From: an uncultured Rubrivivax sp.
GTDB taxonomy: Bacteria; Pseudomonadota; Gammaproteobacteria; Burkholderiales; Burkholderiaceae_C
DNA length: 14,265 bases
NCBI GenBank assembly: GCA_937967345.1
Contig: CALBTN010000413.1
Coordinates: forward strand, 1 to 14,265
Direction of reading: 5' to 3'
The notes beneath the pieces were generated by a model. The model saw only the letters and a program-made list of their open reading frames with translations, searched no databases and was not told where the DNA came from. The position numbers and the translations under genes were made by a program. Below are positions 6,131-13,292 of this stretch, piece after piece (positions within the stretch are counted from its first letter, which is position 1; each line of letters starts with the position of its first letter).

Positions 6131-6904
6131 TCAGCTCGCGTAATCGGCGCCGGCGCGGTCGAGCTTGCGCACCTGCGCATCGAACACGGCCGCGCACACC
6201 GCGGGCTCGAGCGGGCCGGCCTCGCGCACGCACTGCTCGCGCGCCTGTGGGCTCACGCGGTGCAGCGCGCCGGCGCCTTGCGCCGCGATCTGCACGTCGC
6301 AGGCGCGCTGCAGCGTCCACAGCCACATGAAGGCCTCGGCGATGCTGCGGCCCCAGCTGAGCAGGCCGTGGTTGCGCAGGATCACGCACGGATGCGCGCC
6401 GATGCTCGCCAGCATGCGTTCGCGCTCGTCGGGGTTGACGGTGACGCCCTCGAACTCGTGATAGGCCACGCGGCCGTGCAGCTGTGCGCCGTAGAAGGTG
6501 TCGTGCGACAGGCCGGCTTGCAGGCTGGCCACCGCCATGCCGGTGGTGGTGTGCGTGTGCATCACGCAGTGCGCGTGGCCGATGCGCGCGTGCAGCGCGC
6601 TGTGGGTGACGAAGCCGGCGCGGTTGACGCGGTGTGCGGTGGGCCGCACCGGCCGGCCGTCGAGGTCGATGGCGACCAGCTTCGACGCGGTGACCTCGTC
6701 GTAGTTCAGCCCGAACGGGTTGATCAGGAAGATGCGCTCGGGGCCCGGCACGCGCAGCGTGATGTGGTTGAAGATCGCCTCGGTCCAGCCCAGCCGGTCG
6801 AACACGCGATAACACGCGGCCAACTGCACGCGCGCGTGCCATTCAGCGTCGGTCATCGCGATGGCGGGGCCTTCGCGCGGCGGCTCGTGCATCGTCAGTG
6901 GCAT
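6131..6904 (-). CDS. Class II aldolase/adducin-family protein
   Basis: This 257-residue protein matches the zinc-dependent class II aldolase/adducin fold. Visible signatures are FNHITLRVPG near the N-terminus, AGFVTHSALHARIGHAHCVMHTHTTTG with the metal-ligand pair H116 and H118, and RNHGLLSWG with the third His at residue 179. In FucA and AraD a Glu upstream of the HxH acts as catalytic acid and ligand. Here the corresponding segment reads THSALH, without that Glu, as in the adducin-like subgroup, so carbon-carbon lyase activity cannot be assumed. The substrate is unknown. The ATG at 6904 is preferred because GGGGA lies about eight bases upstream; in-frame ATGs at 6892 and 6856 have weaker context. 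The gene is transcribed divergently from the diguanylate cyclase gene, sharing a 125-base gap, and nothing nearby suggests a sugar pathway. Confidence 0.88.
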   Translation of the reverse strand: MPLTMHEPPREGPAIAMTDAEWHARVQLAACYRVFDRLGWTEAIFNHITLRVPGPERIFLINPFGLNYDEVTASKLVAIDLDGRPVRPTAHRVNRAGFVTHSALHARIGHAHCVMHTHTTTGMAVASLQAGLSHDTFYGAQLHGRVAYHEFEGVTVNPDERERMLASIGAHPCVILRNHGLLSWGRSIAEAFMWLWTLQRACDVQIAAQGAGALHRVSPQAREQCVREAGPLEPAVCAAVFDAQVRKLDRAGADYAS

Positions 6905-7029
6905 CGGCTTGTCCCCGGTGGCGTGCCAAGCGGCTGGTGGCGGGCATCTTAGCGATGCTGAATCGTCCGTCGGATTCGTCCCCCGAAAGTGTGATGCGGC
7001 AACGGCCCGGCTTGGCCCACAATGACCGC

Positions 7030-8835
7030 ATGAGCGTGGAGCCCTCCAGCATCAACCGCTCGGCGCCGCTGGCGCTGGCACGACGCGCGTGGCGGCTGCT
7101 GTACAGCGATTCGCAGCGCTGCATCGCCACCGCCGACCAGGCCTTCGAGCGCGCGTGCCAGCGCGGCGACATCGCGGCGCAGGGTTGGGCCCGGCTGACG
7201 CGCGGCTTCCATCTGATCTGGTACGCCACGCCGCAGGAGGCGATGCACGAGCTGGTGCACGCGCAGCGTTGTTTTGCCACCTGGCACGACCGCGCCGGCC
7301 AGCTGATGGCCGAGGTCGGCATCGCCCGCTGCGGCTGGCGCGACGGGCAGTTTCGCGCCTCGCTCGAGCGTGTGCTGCCACTGCGCGACGAGGGCCTGAG
7401 CATCCTCGAGCACGACAAGCGCGGCATGCTGCTGGCCACCATCGCCGGCTGCTACGCCGAGCTCGGCGATTCGCAGCAGGCCTTCGCCTACATGTACCAG
7501 GCGCTGCACGAGGCCGGACGCGGCAAGACGCTGGGCTTCGACGTGGTGCTGTACTGCAACCTCGCGCACGAGCTGATCCAGCTCGGCGACTACCACCAGG
7601 CGCTGAGCTACGTCGAGCAGGGCCTGGAGCGCTGCTCGCGGCTGAACAACCCGCGGCTGTTCAGCGTGCTGAGCATCAACCGCGTGATCTGCCTGACCAA
7701 CCTGGACCGCGCGGCCGAGGCCTTGCCCGACGTGCGCCAGCTGCTCGCGCTGCCGGCCGAACGCGGCGGCCGCGGGCCGATGAATGCCCACTTCGAATCG
7801 CTGGCACTGGCGGCGCTGCGCGCCGGCGAGCTCGAACTCGGCGCCGATCTGGTGGCGCGCGCGCAGCGCAACCTCGACGGCTGCATCGTGCCCGACGAGT
7901 ACGCAACCTTGCTCGTCGCCCAGGCCGAGCTGCTGATGGCACACGGGCGCTATGCCGATGCAGTCGCGTGCTTGCAGCCCGGTCCGGATGCGGGCTGCAT
8001 TGCCAGCCTGCGCGTGCGCGGTCTGCAGTTCGCGGCGCTGGCCAAGGCGCACGAGCAGCTGGGGCAGGCCGAACCGGCGCTGCGCGCGCTGCGCGCGTGG
8101 CAGGCGCTGCACACCGAGCGCGCGCTGCTGGCCTCGGGCGCGCGCTACCAGGCCGCGGCACTGCAAACCGAGTTGCAGCGGCTGAAGCTGGCGCTGCAAA
8201 GCAGCGATGCGCGGCGGCGCAGCACCGAGAAGGCGCGCGCCGAGCTCGAGGCGGCAAACCTGCAGCTCAAGGACAAAGTCGACGAGGTCCAGGCGCTGCA
8301 GCAGGCGCTGCGCCAGCAGGCCACGCGCGACTTCCTCACCGGGCTGTTCAACCGCCGCCACCTCGACGACGTGCTGCCGGCGATGCTGGCGCTGGCGCAG
8401 CGCGAGCGCCAGCCGCTGGCGGTGGTGATCATCGATCTGGACCACTTCAAGCCGGTGAACGACGAGCTGGGCCACGCCGCCGGCGACCGCGTGCTCGCCG
8501 CGTTCGGTGCGCTGCTGGGCGAGCACGGCCGGCGCAGCGACGTCGCCTGCCGCTACGGCGGCGAGGAGTTCTGCCTGCTGATGCCGCGCACCTCGGCAGC
8601 GGCGGCGCGGCGCAAGGCGCAGGCGCTACTAAAGGAGTGGAGCACGCGCTGCGCCCACGTGGTGCCGGTGCTGCCCGGCGCGCGCAGCTTCTCCGCCGGG
8701 GTCGCCGACACGCTGGTGGCGCCGCACGGCGTGCAGGCGTTGCTCAAGGCCGCCGACGACATGCTGCTGCAAGCCAAGCGGCAGGGCCGCAACCGGGTGC
8801 GCGTGCACGACGGCGACGCCTGCGCGGCGGCCTGA
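7030..8835 (+). CDS. TPR-containing diguanylate cyclase (GGDEF)
   Basis: This 601-residue protein should make cyclic di-GMP from two GTP. Residues 1 to about 375 are helical TPR-like repeats with no signal peptide or membrane helix, so it is cytoplasmic. Residues about 378-430 form a coiled coil (LQTELQRLKLALQ, KARAELEAANLQLKDKVDEV). The GGDEF domain begins at ATRDFLTGLFNRRHLDD (about 431). Its active features are intact: IIDLDHFKPVND with metal-binding D469, the GGEEF motif at 510-514, and an inhibitory I-site RRSD at 501-504, exactly five residues before GGEEF. This predicts an active, product-inhibited cyclase controlled by TPR-mediated protein contact. The frame is open back to 6898, but I chose the ATG at 7030, where recognisable helical sequence starts. 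No c-di-GMP phosphodiesterase or receptor is nearby. Confidence 0.92.
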   Translation: MSVEPSSINRSAPLALARRAWRLLYSDSQRCIATADQAFERACQRGDIAAQGWARLTRGFHLIWYATPQEAMHELVHAQRCFATWHDRAGQLMAEVGIARCGWRDGQFRASLERVLPLRDEGLSILEHDKRGMLLATIAGCYAELGDSQQAFAYMYQALHEAGRGKTLGFDVVLYCNLAHELIQLGDYHQALSYVEQGLERCSRLNNPRLFSVLSINRVICLTNLDRAAEALPDVRQLLALPAERGGRGPMNAHFESLALAALRAGELELGADLVARAQRNLDGCIVPDEYATLLVAQAELLMAHGRYADAVACLQPGPDAGCIASLRVRGLQFAALAKAHEQLGQAEPALRALRAWQALHTERALLASGARYQAAALQTELQRLKLALQSSDARRRSTEKARAELEAANLQLKDKVDEVQALQQALRQQATRDFLTGLFNRRHLDDVLPAMLALAQRERQPLAVVIIDLDHFKPVNDELGHAAGDRVLAAFGALLGEHGRRSDVACRYGGEEFCLLMPRTSAAAARRKAQALLKEWSTRCAHVVPVLPGARSFSAGVADTLVAPHGVQALLKAADDMLLQAKRQGRNRVRVHDGDACAAA

Positions 8836-8861
8836 GGGTCTGTGGACCGGCCGGCCCGGAC

Positions 8862-9479
8862 ATGGCGATCCTGCTGGTGCGCCACGGCGAAACCGCGCTC
8901 AACGCGGCGCGGGTGCTGCAGCCGCCCGACACCCCGCTGAACGAGCGCGGCAAGGCCCAGGCGCTGGCACTGGCACGGCGGCTGGCGGCCACGGGCGGCA
9001 TCCACGGCGTGCTCAGCAGCGATCAGCCGCGCGCCTGGGACACCGCGACGGCGCTGGCCGAGCCGCTGCACTTGCCTGTGAGCGGCAGCGCGCTGCTGCG
9101 CGAGCGCAACTTCGGTGCCTTGCGCGGCTGCGCCTACGATGCGTTGGGCTTCGACCCGTTGACGATGGACGAGGCACCGCCGCAGGGTGAATCGCTTTCG
9201 GCGTTCGTGCAGCGTGCCGATGCCGCATTCGACGAGCTGCTGCGACAGCATGCGGCACTGGCCGGCGACCTGGTGGTCGTCACCCATGGCCTGCTGATCC
9301 GCGCGCTGCTGGCCGGGCCGCTGCGCGTCGATGCGCAGGTGTTGCGCCGGCTGCACCTGGGCAACACCGCGCGGAGCATCTTCGATGCGGCGCCGCCCCA
9401 CGCGCTGCGGCTGTTGAACTGCACAAGCCATCTCGCCGCGCACGACGCCGACGATGGTGCGGCGCTTTGCGGCGGCTGA
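8862..9479 (+). CDS. Histidine phosphatase family protein (phosphoglycerate mutase-like)
   Basis: This 205-residue enzyme has the histidine-phosphatase core. LLVRHGET places the phospho-accepting H8 in an RHG motif (R7-H8-G9). SSDQPRAWDTA supplies the second phosphate-pocket Arg (R57), RERNFGALRG the likely acid E81, and VVVTHGLLIRA the second catalytic His (H142). Family members dephosphorylate small molecules or sugar phosphates (cobC, gpmB and SixA types); the substrate cannot be told from sequence. Length is typical. The ATG at 8862 lies 26 bases after the cyclase stop on the same strand, so the two may be cotranscribed. The frame extends far upstream only as a shadow of the cyclase gene. 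The ribosome binding site is weak (GGCCCGGAC). Confidence 0.9.
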   Translation: MAILLVRHGETALNAARVLQPPDTPLNERGKAQALALARRLAATGGIHGVLSSDQPRAWDTATALAEPLHLPVSGSALLRERNFGALRGCAYDALGFDPLTMDEAPPQGESLSAFVQRADAAFDELLRQHAALAGDLVVVTHGLLIRALLAGPLRVDAQVLRRLHLGNTARSIFDAAPPHALRLLNCTSHLAAHDADDGAALCGG

Positions 9480-9540
9480 CGGCGCGCGCGAACCGCGCCG
9501 CTGCGGCGACTCGGGCCCGGCCGGTCGCGTCAGCCAGCAC

Positions 9541-9704
9541 GCATCGATGTCGCATCATTGCAACGCATGTGAGTACACGCTTGCTCGTAGAGCGCGATTT
9601 ATTCATGCCTGTAGACAGTTCCGTCTAGAAGCCATGCCGCAGCTTGCGACCTTCGGCAGAAAACCATGTTAGGCTGAATAAGGGTTAGTACTTAGGAGGA
9701 GGTC
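9541..9704 (+). promoter_or_regulatory. Low-GC leader/promoter region upstream of a small gene
   Basis: By hand count 9541-9710 is about 51% GC, against about 70% for its surroundings. It ends in an unusually strong ribosome binding site, AGGAGGAGG at 9694-9702, just ahead of the ATG at 9705. A 5-bp dyad, TAGAC-N6-GTCTA (9612-9627), could be a small operator or hairpin. TTGCGA (9644-9649) with a 17-base spacer and TGTTAG (9667-9672) is a possible but poor promoter. The exact promoter is not fixed by eye. Confidence 0.45.
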
Positions 9705-9998
9705 ATGACGAGCATCCAGATCTTCAGCCACGGCCTGCGCTTGCGAGCGGGTGGTCATGCGCAGCGGGGCAGCGCTGGAACGCACGGGCGCGGCTTCGGC
9801 GGGGACCGCGCGCTGCGCGATGCGCGCCGCCGCGCGGCCAAGCTGCTGACGCTGCAACTCGACCTGGCACGGCACCTGCACGCCGCAGCGGTGCAGCACG
9901 GCCTGCTGCCGCGCTCGATGCTGGAATCGCAGCGCTTCGAGCGCCGACTGATCGATCTGGAGCGTCTGGCGCTCGGGCCGCTGGCGCGCCGCGTCTGA
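9705..9998 (+). CDS. Arg-rich small protein of unknown function
   Basis: This 97-residue protein of unrecognised family begins MTSIQIFSHGLRLRAGG. Residues about 10-45 are rich in Gly, Arg and His and look disordered. Residues about 40-92 are predicted helical (RRRAAKLLTLQLDLARHLHAAAVQ and RFERRLIDLERLALG). There is no signal peptide, membrane helix or cysteine, and the net charge is strongly positive, so it may bind nucleic acid or an acidic partner. The best evidence that it is real is the nearly perfect ribosome binding site (AGGAGGAGG) three bases from the ATG, after a low-GC leader. It converges with the CorA-like gene, with 32 bases between stops holding GC-rich short inverted repeats but no T-tract. 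Confidence 0.7.
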   Translation: MTSIQIFSHGLRLRAGGHAQRGSAGTHGRGFGGDRALRDARRRAAKLLTLQLDLARHLHAAAVQHGLLPRSMLESQRFERRLIDLERLALGPLARRV

Positions 9999-10030
9999 GG
10001 CGGCGGCGCTGGCGCCTGCGCCGGCCCGTC

Positions 10031-11686
10031 CTAGTCGTCGCGGCTGCGCCGCCACACGTCGATGAACGCGCGCGTCTTGTCGCGCGCGCGCAGCCGCTCG
10101 TCGGACAGCGCATCCAGAAAGTCCGACAGCCGTTTGGACTTGGCCATGGTCACCACCGTCAGCACGGTGGTGACCGCAAACACCACGCCGAACCACAGCA
10201 GCCGCCGCGCCAGCGGCGCCTCGGCCTCGGCCAGCAGGTTCATGCCCAGGAAGCCGGTGGTGACGGTGCCGATCAGGCCGAAGATCGTCACCACCGTCAG
10301 CCGCACCACGGTATTGGCCTGGCGGCGCAGGCTGTCGGCTTCGAGGTAGTCGTTCATGTCGGCGATGCGCTCCTTGACTTCCGCGTACAGCGCATCCAGC
10401 CCCAGGTGCGTGGTGCACAGCCGGAACAGCGCGCGCGCCTGCGCCTGCTCGGACACGTCGTGGAACCAGTAGCGGTGGGTGAAGGCCAGGAAGCCGGCAA
10501 AACTCTGGCGGATCGCCCGCTTGAAGCGCCGGATGCTGTCCGGGTCGGCGATGTCCAGGTGCTTCAGCGCCTCGGCCAGACGGTCGCTGAACATCAGCAG
10601 CGCCGCCTTCTGGAAGTGCGCGATCAGGAACAGCAGGAAGTGCTGGTGCCTGAACTGCGCCAGCACGCCGCGCTCCTCGTCGAGGAAGAACGCCGACTTC
10701 GCATCCCCCACCACCACCAGCGAATGGCCGCTGCCCAGGTAGCGCGTGTGCGGCGCGGCGCCGGCCTCGCTCCAGAAGCGGTCGTAGCAATGGCGCTGCT
10801 CGAAGTCGGCCAGTTGCGGCTCGGCAAAGGGCAGCGGCGCGTCGCCGCCGGCGTCGGGCGCGGCGGTCAGCAGCCCCAGGCGCACGAAGTCCTTGCGCGT
10901 CAGCGCGCGCGGCTCGTCCAGCGCCAGGTAGGCCATGGTCGGCATGCGGTAGTACTCGATCTGGCGAAAGCGCAGCGCGCCGGGGCGGCCGGAATGGTCG
11001 CTGACCAGCGGCTGCAGCAGATAGGCCCAGTGCGCGGCGATGCGCGGCGCGCGGTGCTCGGCCACGTGGGCCAGGAAGCTGTCGCGGTCCTGCGCGTCGG
11101 AGGCGGCCAGCACACGGCCTGCGGCATCGAGGAACTCGACGCTGGCCATGCAATGCTGCGCCTGGCCCTGCGCGTCCCAGCCGGCCGGGTAGGCGCGGCC
11201 GAAGCGGTACAGCAGGTCCTGCGCCCGCGCCAGCGGCAGGTCGTGGGCGCGGACTTCGACATTGAGCATCACCAGGTCGATGTTGAAGAAGAACACCAGG
11301 TCGACGTGCACGATGTCCAGCAGCAGCGGCGCGTCGCCGCGGCGGGACACCAGCCGCACGCGCGCCACGTCGTGGCGGCGGAACAGCCGCATCGGCGAGC
11401 CGGACGCATGCGCGCCGCGCTGCGCGCGGCCGTCGCCGAAGAGAAAGCGCTGCACGTAGGGCAAGAAGGTGACGAACTCGTTGTAGTGGCGCTCGTGAAA
11501 GCCCTCGGCGTCGCCGGTGTACTCGTCGACCACCTCGCGCCAGTGCGCGTCCAGCAGCTGCCACGGCCGCGCCGCCGTGCCCTCGGGCAGCGGCATCAGC
11601 CGCAGCGGCCACAGCAGCACCTGGCGCAGCTGGCGCACCACCGGCTGGGCGCTGGCGGGATCGTCGGCGTGACCGGTGCTGGGCAT
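10031..11686 (-). CDS. Large CorA-like membrane protein with GMN motif
   Basis: This 551-residue protein has a long soluble N-terminal region and two C-terminal membrane helices arranged as in CorA-type (2-TM-GxN) channels. TM1 (about 462-480, LTVVTIFGLIGTVTTGF) ends in the signature G481-M482-N483. A short acidic loop (AEAEAP) follows, then TM2 (about 496-514) and a basic cytoplasmic tail (KSKRL, RRSRDD). CorA channels carry Mg2+ or Co2+ as pentamers. Here the cytoplasmic part, about 460 residues, is nearly twice the usual size and contains FFFNIDLVMLNVEV, which I do not recognise as the standard CorA domain. Function as a divalent-cation channel is therefore inferred. ATG at 11686 is preceded by an in-frame GTG at 11689; neither has a strong Shine-Dalgarno. 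The ComEC-like gene ends 59 bases upstream on the same strand, suggesting cotranscription. Confidence 0.82.
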   Translation of the reverse strand: MPSTGHADDPASAQPVVRQLRQVLLWPLRLMPLPEGTAARPWQLLDAHWREVVDEYTGDAEGFHERHYNEFVTFLPYVQRFLFGDGRAQRGAHASGSPMRLFRRHDVARVRLVSRRGDAPLLLDIVHVDLVFFFNIDLVMLNVEVRAHDLPLARAQDLLYRFGRAYPAGWDAQGQAQHCMASVEFLDAAGRVLAASDAQDRDSFLAHVAEHRAPRIAAHWAYLLQPLVSDHSGRPGALRFRQIEYYRMPTMAYLALDEPRALTRKDFVRLGLLTAAPDAGGDAPLPFAEPQLADFEQRHCYDRFWSEAGAAPHTRYLGSGHSLVVVGDAKSAFFLDEERGVLAQFRHQHFLLFLIAHFQKAALLMFSDRLAEALKHLDIADPDSIRRFKRAIRQSFAGFLAFTHRYWFHDVSEQAQARALFRLCTTHLGLDALYAEVKERIADMNDYLEADSLRRQANTVVRLTVVTIFGLIGTVTTGFLGMNLLAEAEAPLARRLLWFGVVFAVTTVLTVVTMAKSKRLSDFLDALSDERLRARDKTRAFIDVWRRSRDD

Positions 11687-11745
11687 CACGCGCAGTCTAG
11701 GCAGCGCCGGCCGGCAGCGCGATCCCGATCAGCCCGCAGCCACCG

Positions 11746-13206
11746 TCAAGCGGCGTCGACGCCGGCATCGAACACTTGCAGCTCGAAGTCGCTGGAGCCT
11801 TCCTTCATCGTCGCGCACAGCATGCGCTGGCCATCGCTGCGCAGGTTGACCAGGCCGTAGACCAGATCCGTCGCGATCGGCAGCCACGCCAATCGGCGGT
11901 AGCGGCCCAGCGGCGAGTCGTCGAAATCGACTTCGAGCTGGGCCGGCGTGTAGGGCTGCTTGGGCTCGGCCACGGTGCGCGCGTGCGACGCGAAATCCAG
12001 CCCCACCGAGCGCGCCAGCTCGGTGCTGTACAGCAGCGGCGGCAGCAGCTCGCCGCTGGCGGCGCGCGACTCGCGCCCGTAGCGCGCGCTGGCGCCCAGC
12101 ACCCGCGCGCGCGGGTGCGCGTAGTCCTCGTTGTCGCCGCTGGAGATCACCGTGGCGCGCGCCGCCATCGCGCGCACGAAGCGCAGGTCGATGTCGTCGC
12201 TGCCGTGGTGGCAGCCCTTGGCGACGTCGGCGTTGAACTCGGCCGCCGGCTGGCAGCTCAGCAGCAGCCGCTGCGACGCGGTGTTCAAGTCGCCGGTGAG
12301 CAGGATGCGCGCGCGGCCGTAGTCCACGCGCAGCACCACCGAATGGCCGTTGCGCGTGACGCTGTCGCTGCCCAGCCAGCGCAGCCCGCTGCCGCCGCCG
12401 GCCAGCTTCTCCGCGACCGGGCCCAGCACGCGGATCGCCGCCGCGCCGGCCGCCGGCGCGTAACCCGGCAGCCAGCCGTCGGCCAACGACAGCCGCGACA
12501 CCTTGCGCGGCAGCTTGCCCACCAGCGCGGCGAGTTCGGCGAAGTCGGTGGCGAAGGCGCGCTTGGGCCGGCCGAAGTGGGTCTTGCCGTCGAGCAGCTC
12601 GACGATGAAGCGTGCCTGCGGCGTGATGCCGAAGTCGCCGCCGTCCAGCGCCAGCCGGCTGCTGTCGGCACGCAGCGCGCCCAGCTTGTCGCCGTCCTTG
12701 AAGCGGCCGATGCCGTTGTGCCAGAAGTTCTGCACCTCGATGCCGAAGCGGCGCCCGTCGGGCAGCGCGCCCGACAGCAGGTCGACCAGCCCGCCGTAGT
12801 GGTCGGCATCGGGGTGGCTGACCACCATGTTCTTCAGCGTCACGCGTTCGCGCTGCAGATCGTCGATGAACTTCCAGCGCACGAAGTTGGCTGCGCCCTT
12901 GCGCGTCATCTGCTTGGCGCCGCGGATGCCGGCGTCGATCATGTGCCAGGCGTCGTCGTGCGGCGTGCGCATCAGCACGCCGTCGCCCTGGCCGACGTCG
13001 ATGATGTAGATCTCGAGCAGCCCGGCCTCAGTCACCGCGCTGGCCGGCAGCCAGCCGGTGCGCCGGCGCGCGCGCACCTTGACGCGATCGCCGCTGCGTT
13101 CGAGCTCGTGCAACGGGTCGCCCCAAAGCAGCGTGCACAGCGTCTTTCCGGCGTCGTCCTGCAGCGGCAGCTTGTAGCGCCCGCCAGCGTCGTTGAGGTA
13201 TTTCAA
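11746..13206 (-). CDS. Soluble ComEC-like metallo-beta-lactamase-fold hydrolase with SH3-like N-terminus
   Basis: This 486-residue protein carries the C-terminal catalytic module of ComEC/Rec2 without any membrane part. Residues about 25-57 resemble a bacterial SH3 strand set (LHELERSGDRVKVRARRRTGWLP). The metallo-beta-lactamase core follows: IIDVGQGDGVLMRTP, SHPDADHYGG with ligands H131, D133, D135 and H136, LLTGDLN with D306, CHHGSDD with H333-H334, and SSGDNEDYAHP with H364. All these are ComEC-type features, and the fold cleaves phosphodiester or nucleic-acid bonds in many relatives; the substrate here is unknown. No signal peptide is seen. The start is TTG at 13206: GGGAG lies six bases upstream, an in-frame TGA is just beyond, and the first internal Met codon is after the SH3-like region. 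It is divergent from amn and probably cotranscribed with the CorA-like gene. Confidence 0.88.
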   Translation of the reverse strand: MKYLNDAGGRYKLPLQDDAGKTLCTLLWGDPLHELERSGDRVKVRARRRTGWLPASAVTEAGLLEIYIIDVGQGDGVLMRTPHDDAWHMIDAGIRGAKQMTRKGAANFVRWKFIDDLQRERVTLKNMVVSHPDADHYGGLVDLLSGALPDGRRFGIEVQNFWHNGIGRFKDGDKLGALRADSSRLALDGGDFGITPQARFIVELLDGKTHFGRPKRAFATDFAELAALVGKLPRKVSRLSLADGWLPGYAPAAGAAAIRVLGPVAEKLAGGGSGLRWLGSDSVTRNGHSVVLRVDYGRARILLTGDLNTASQRLLLSCQPAAEFNADVAKGCHHGSDDIDLRFVRAMAARATVISSGDNEDYAHPRARVLGASARYGRESRAASGELLPPLLYSTELARSVGLDFASHARTVAEPKQPYTPAQLEVDFDDSPLGRYRRLAWLPIATDLVYGLVNLRSDGQRMLCATMKEGSSDFELQVFDAGVDAA

Positions 13207-13292
13207 GCGCGTCTCCCGGGGTCAAGGCCGTGGCCCGTGCCGTGCGCACTGCCCGCACAATGGCGCGAACCCCGCTCAGTGTGCTGCAAGCC

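Noticed and set aside
6949..8526. 525-residue minus-strand open frame
   Set aside because: It is antisense to the diguanylate cyclase gene, whose motifs are intact. The Gln/His/Arg-rich product is typical of a shadow frame.
9454..9672. 72-residue plus-strand frame with CNAC (could be a small Cys protein)
   Set aside because: It starts inside the histidine phosphatase gene, has no Shine-Dalgarno at its inner Met and no family pattern.
9999..10030. Possible bidirectional terminator between converging genes
   Set aside because: Short GGCGC/GCGCC repeats are present, but there is no T-tract and such repeats are common at this GC content.
10406..11860. 484-residue plus-strand open frame
   Set aside because: It is antisense to the CorA-like gene and has no domain or good start site.
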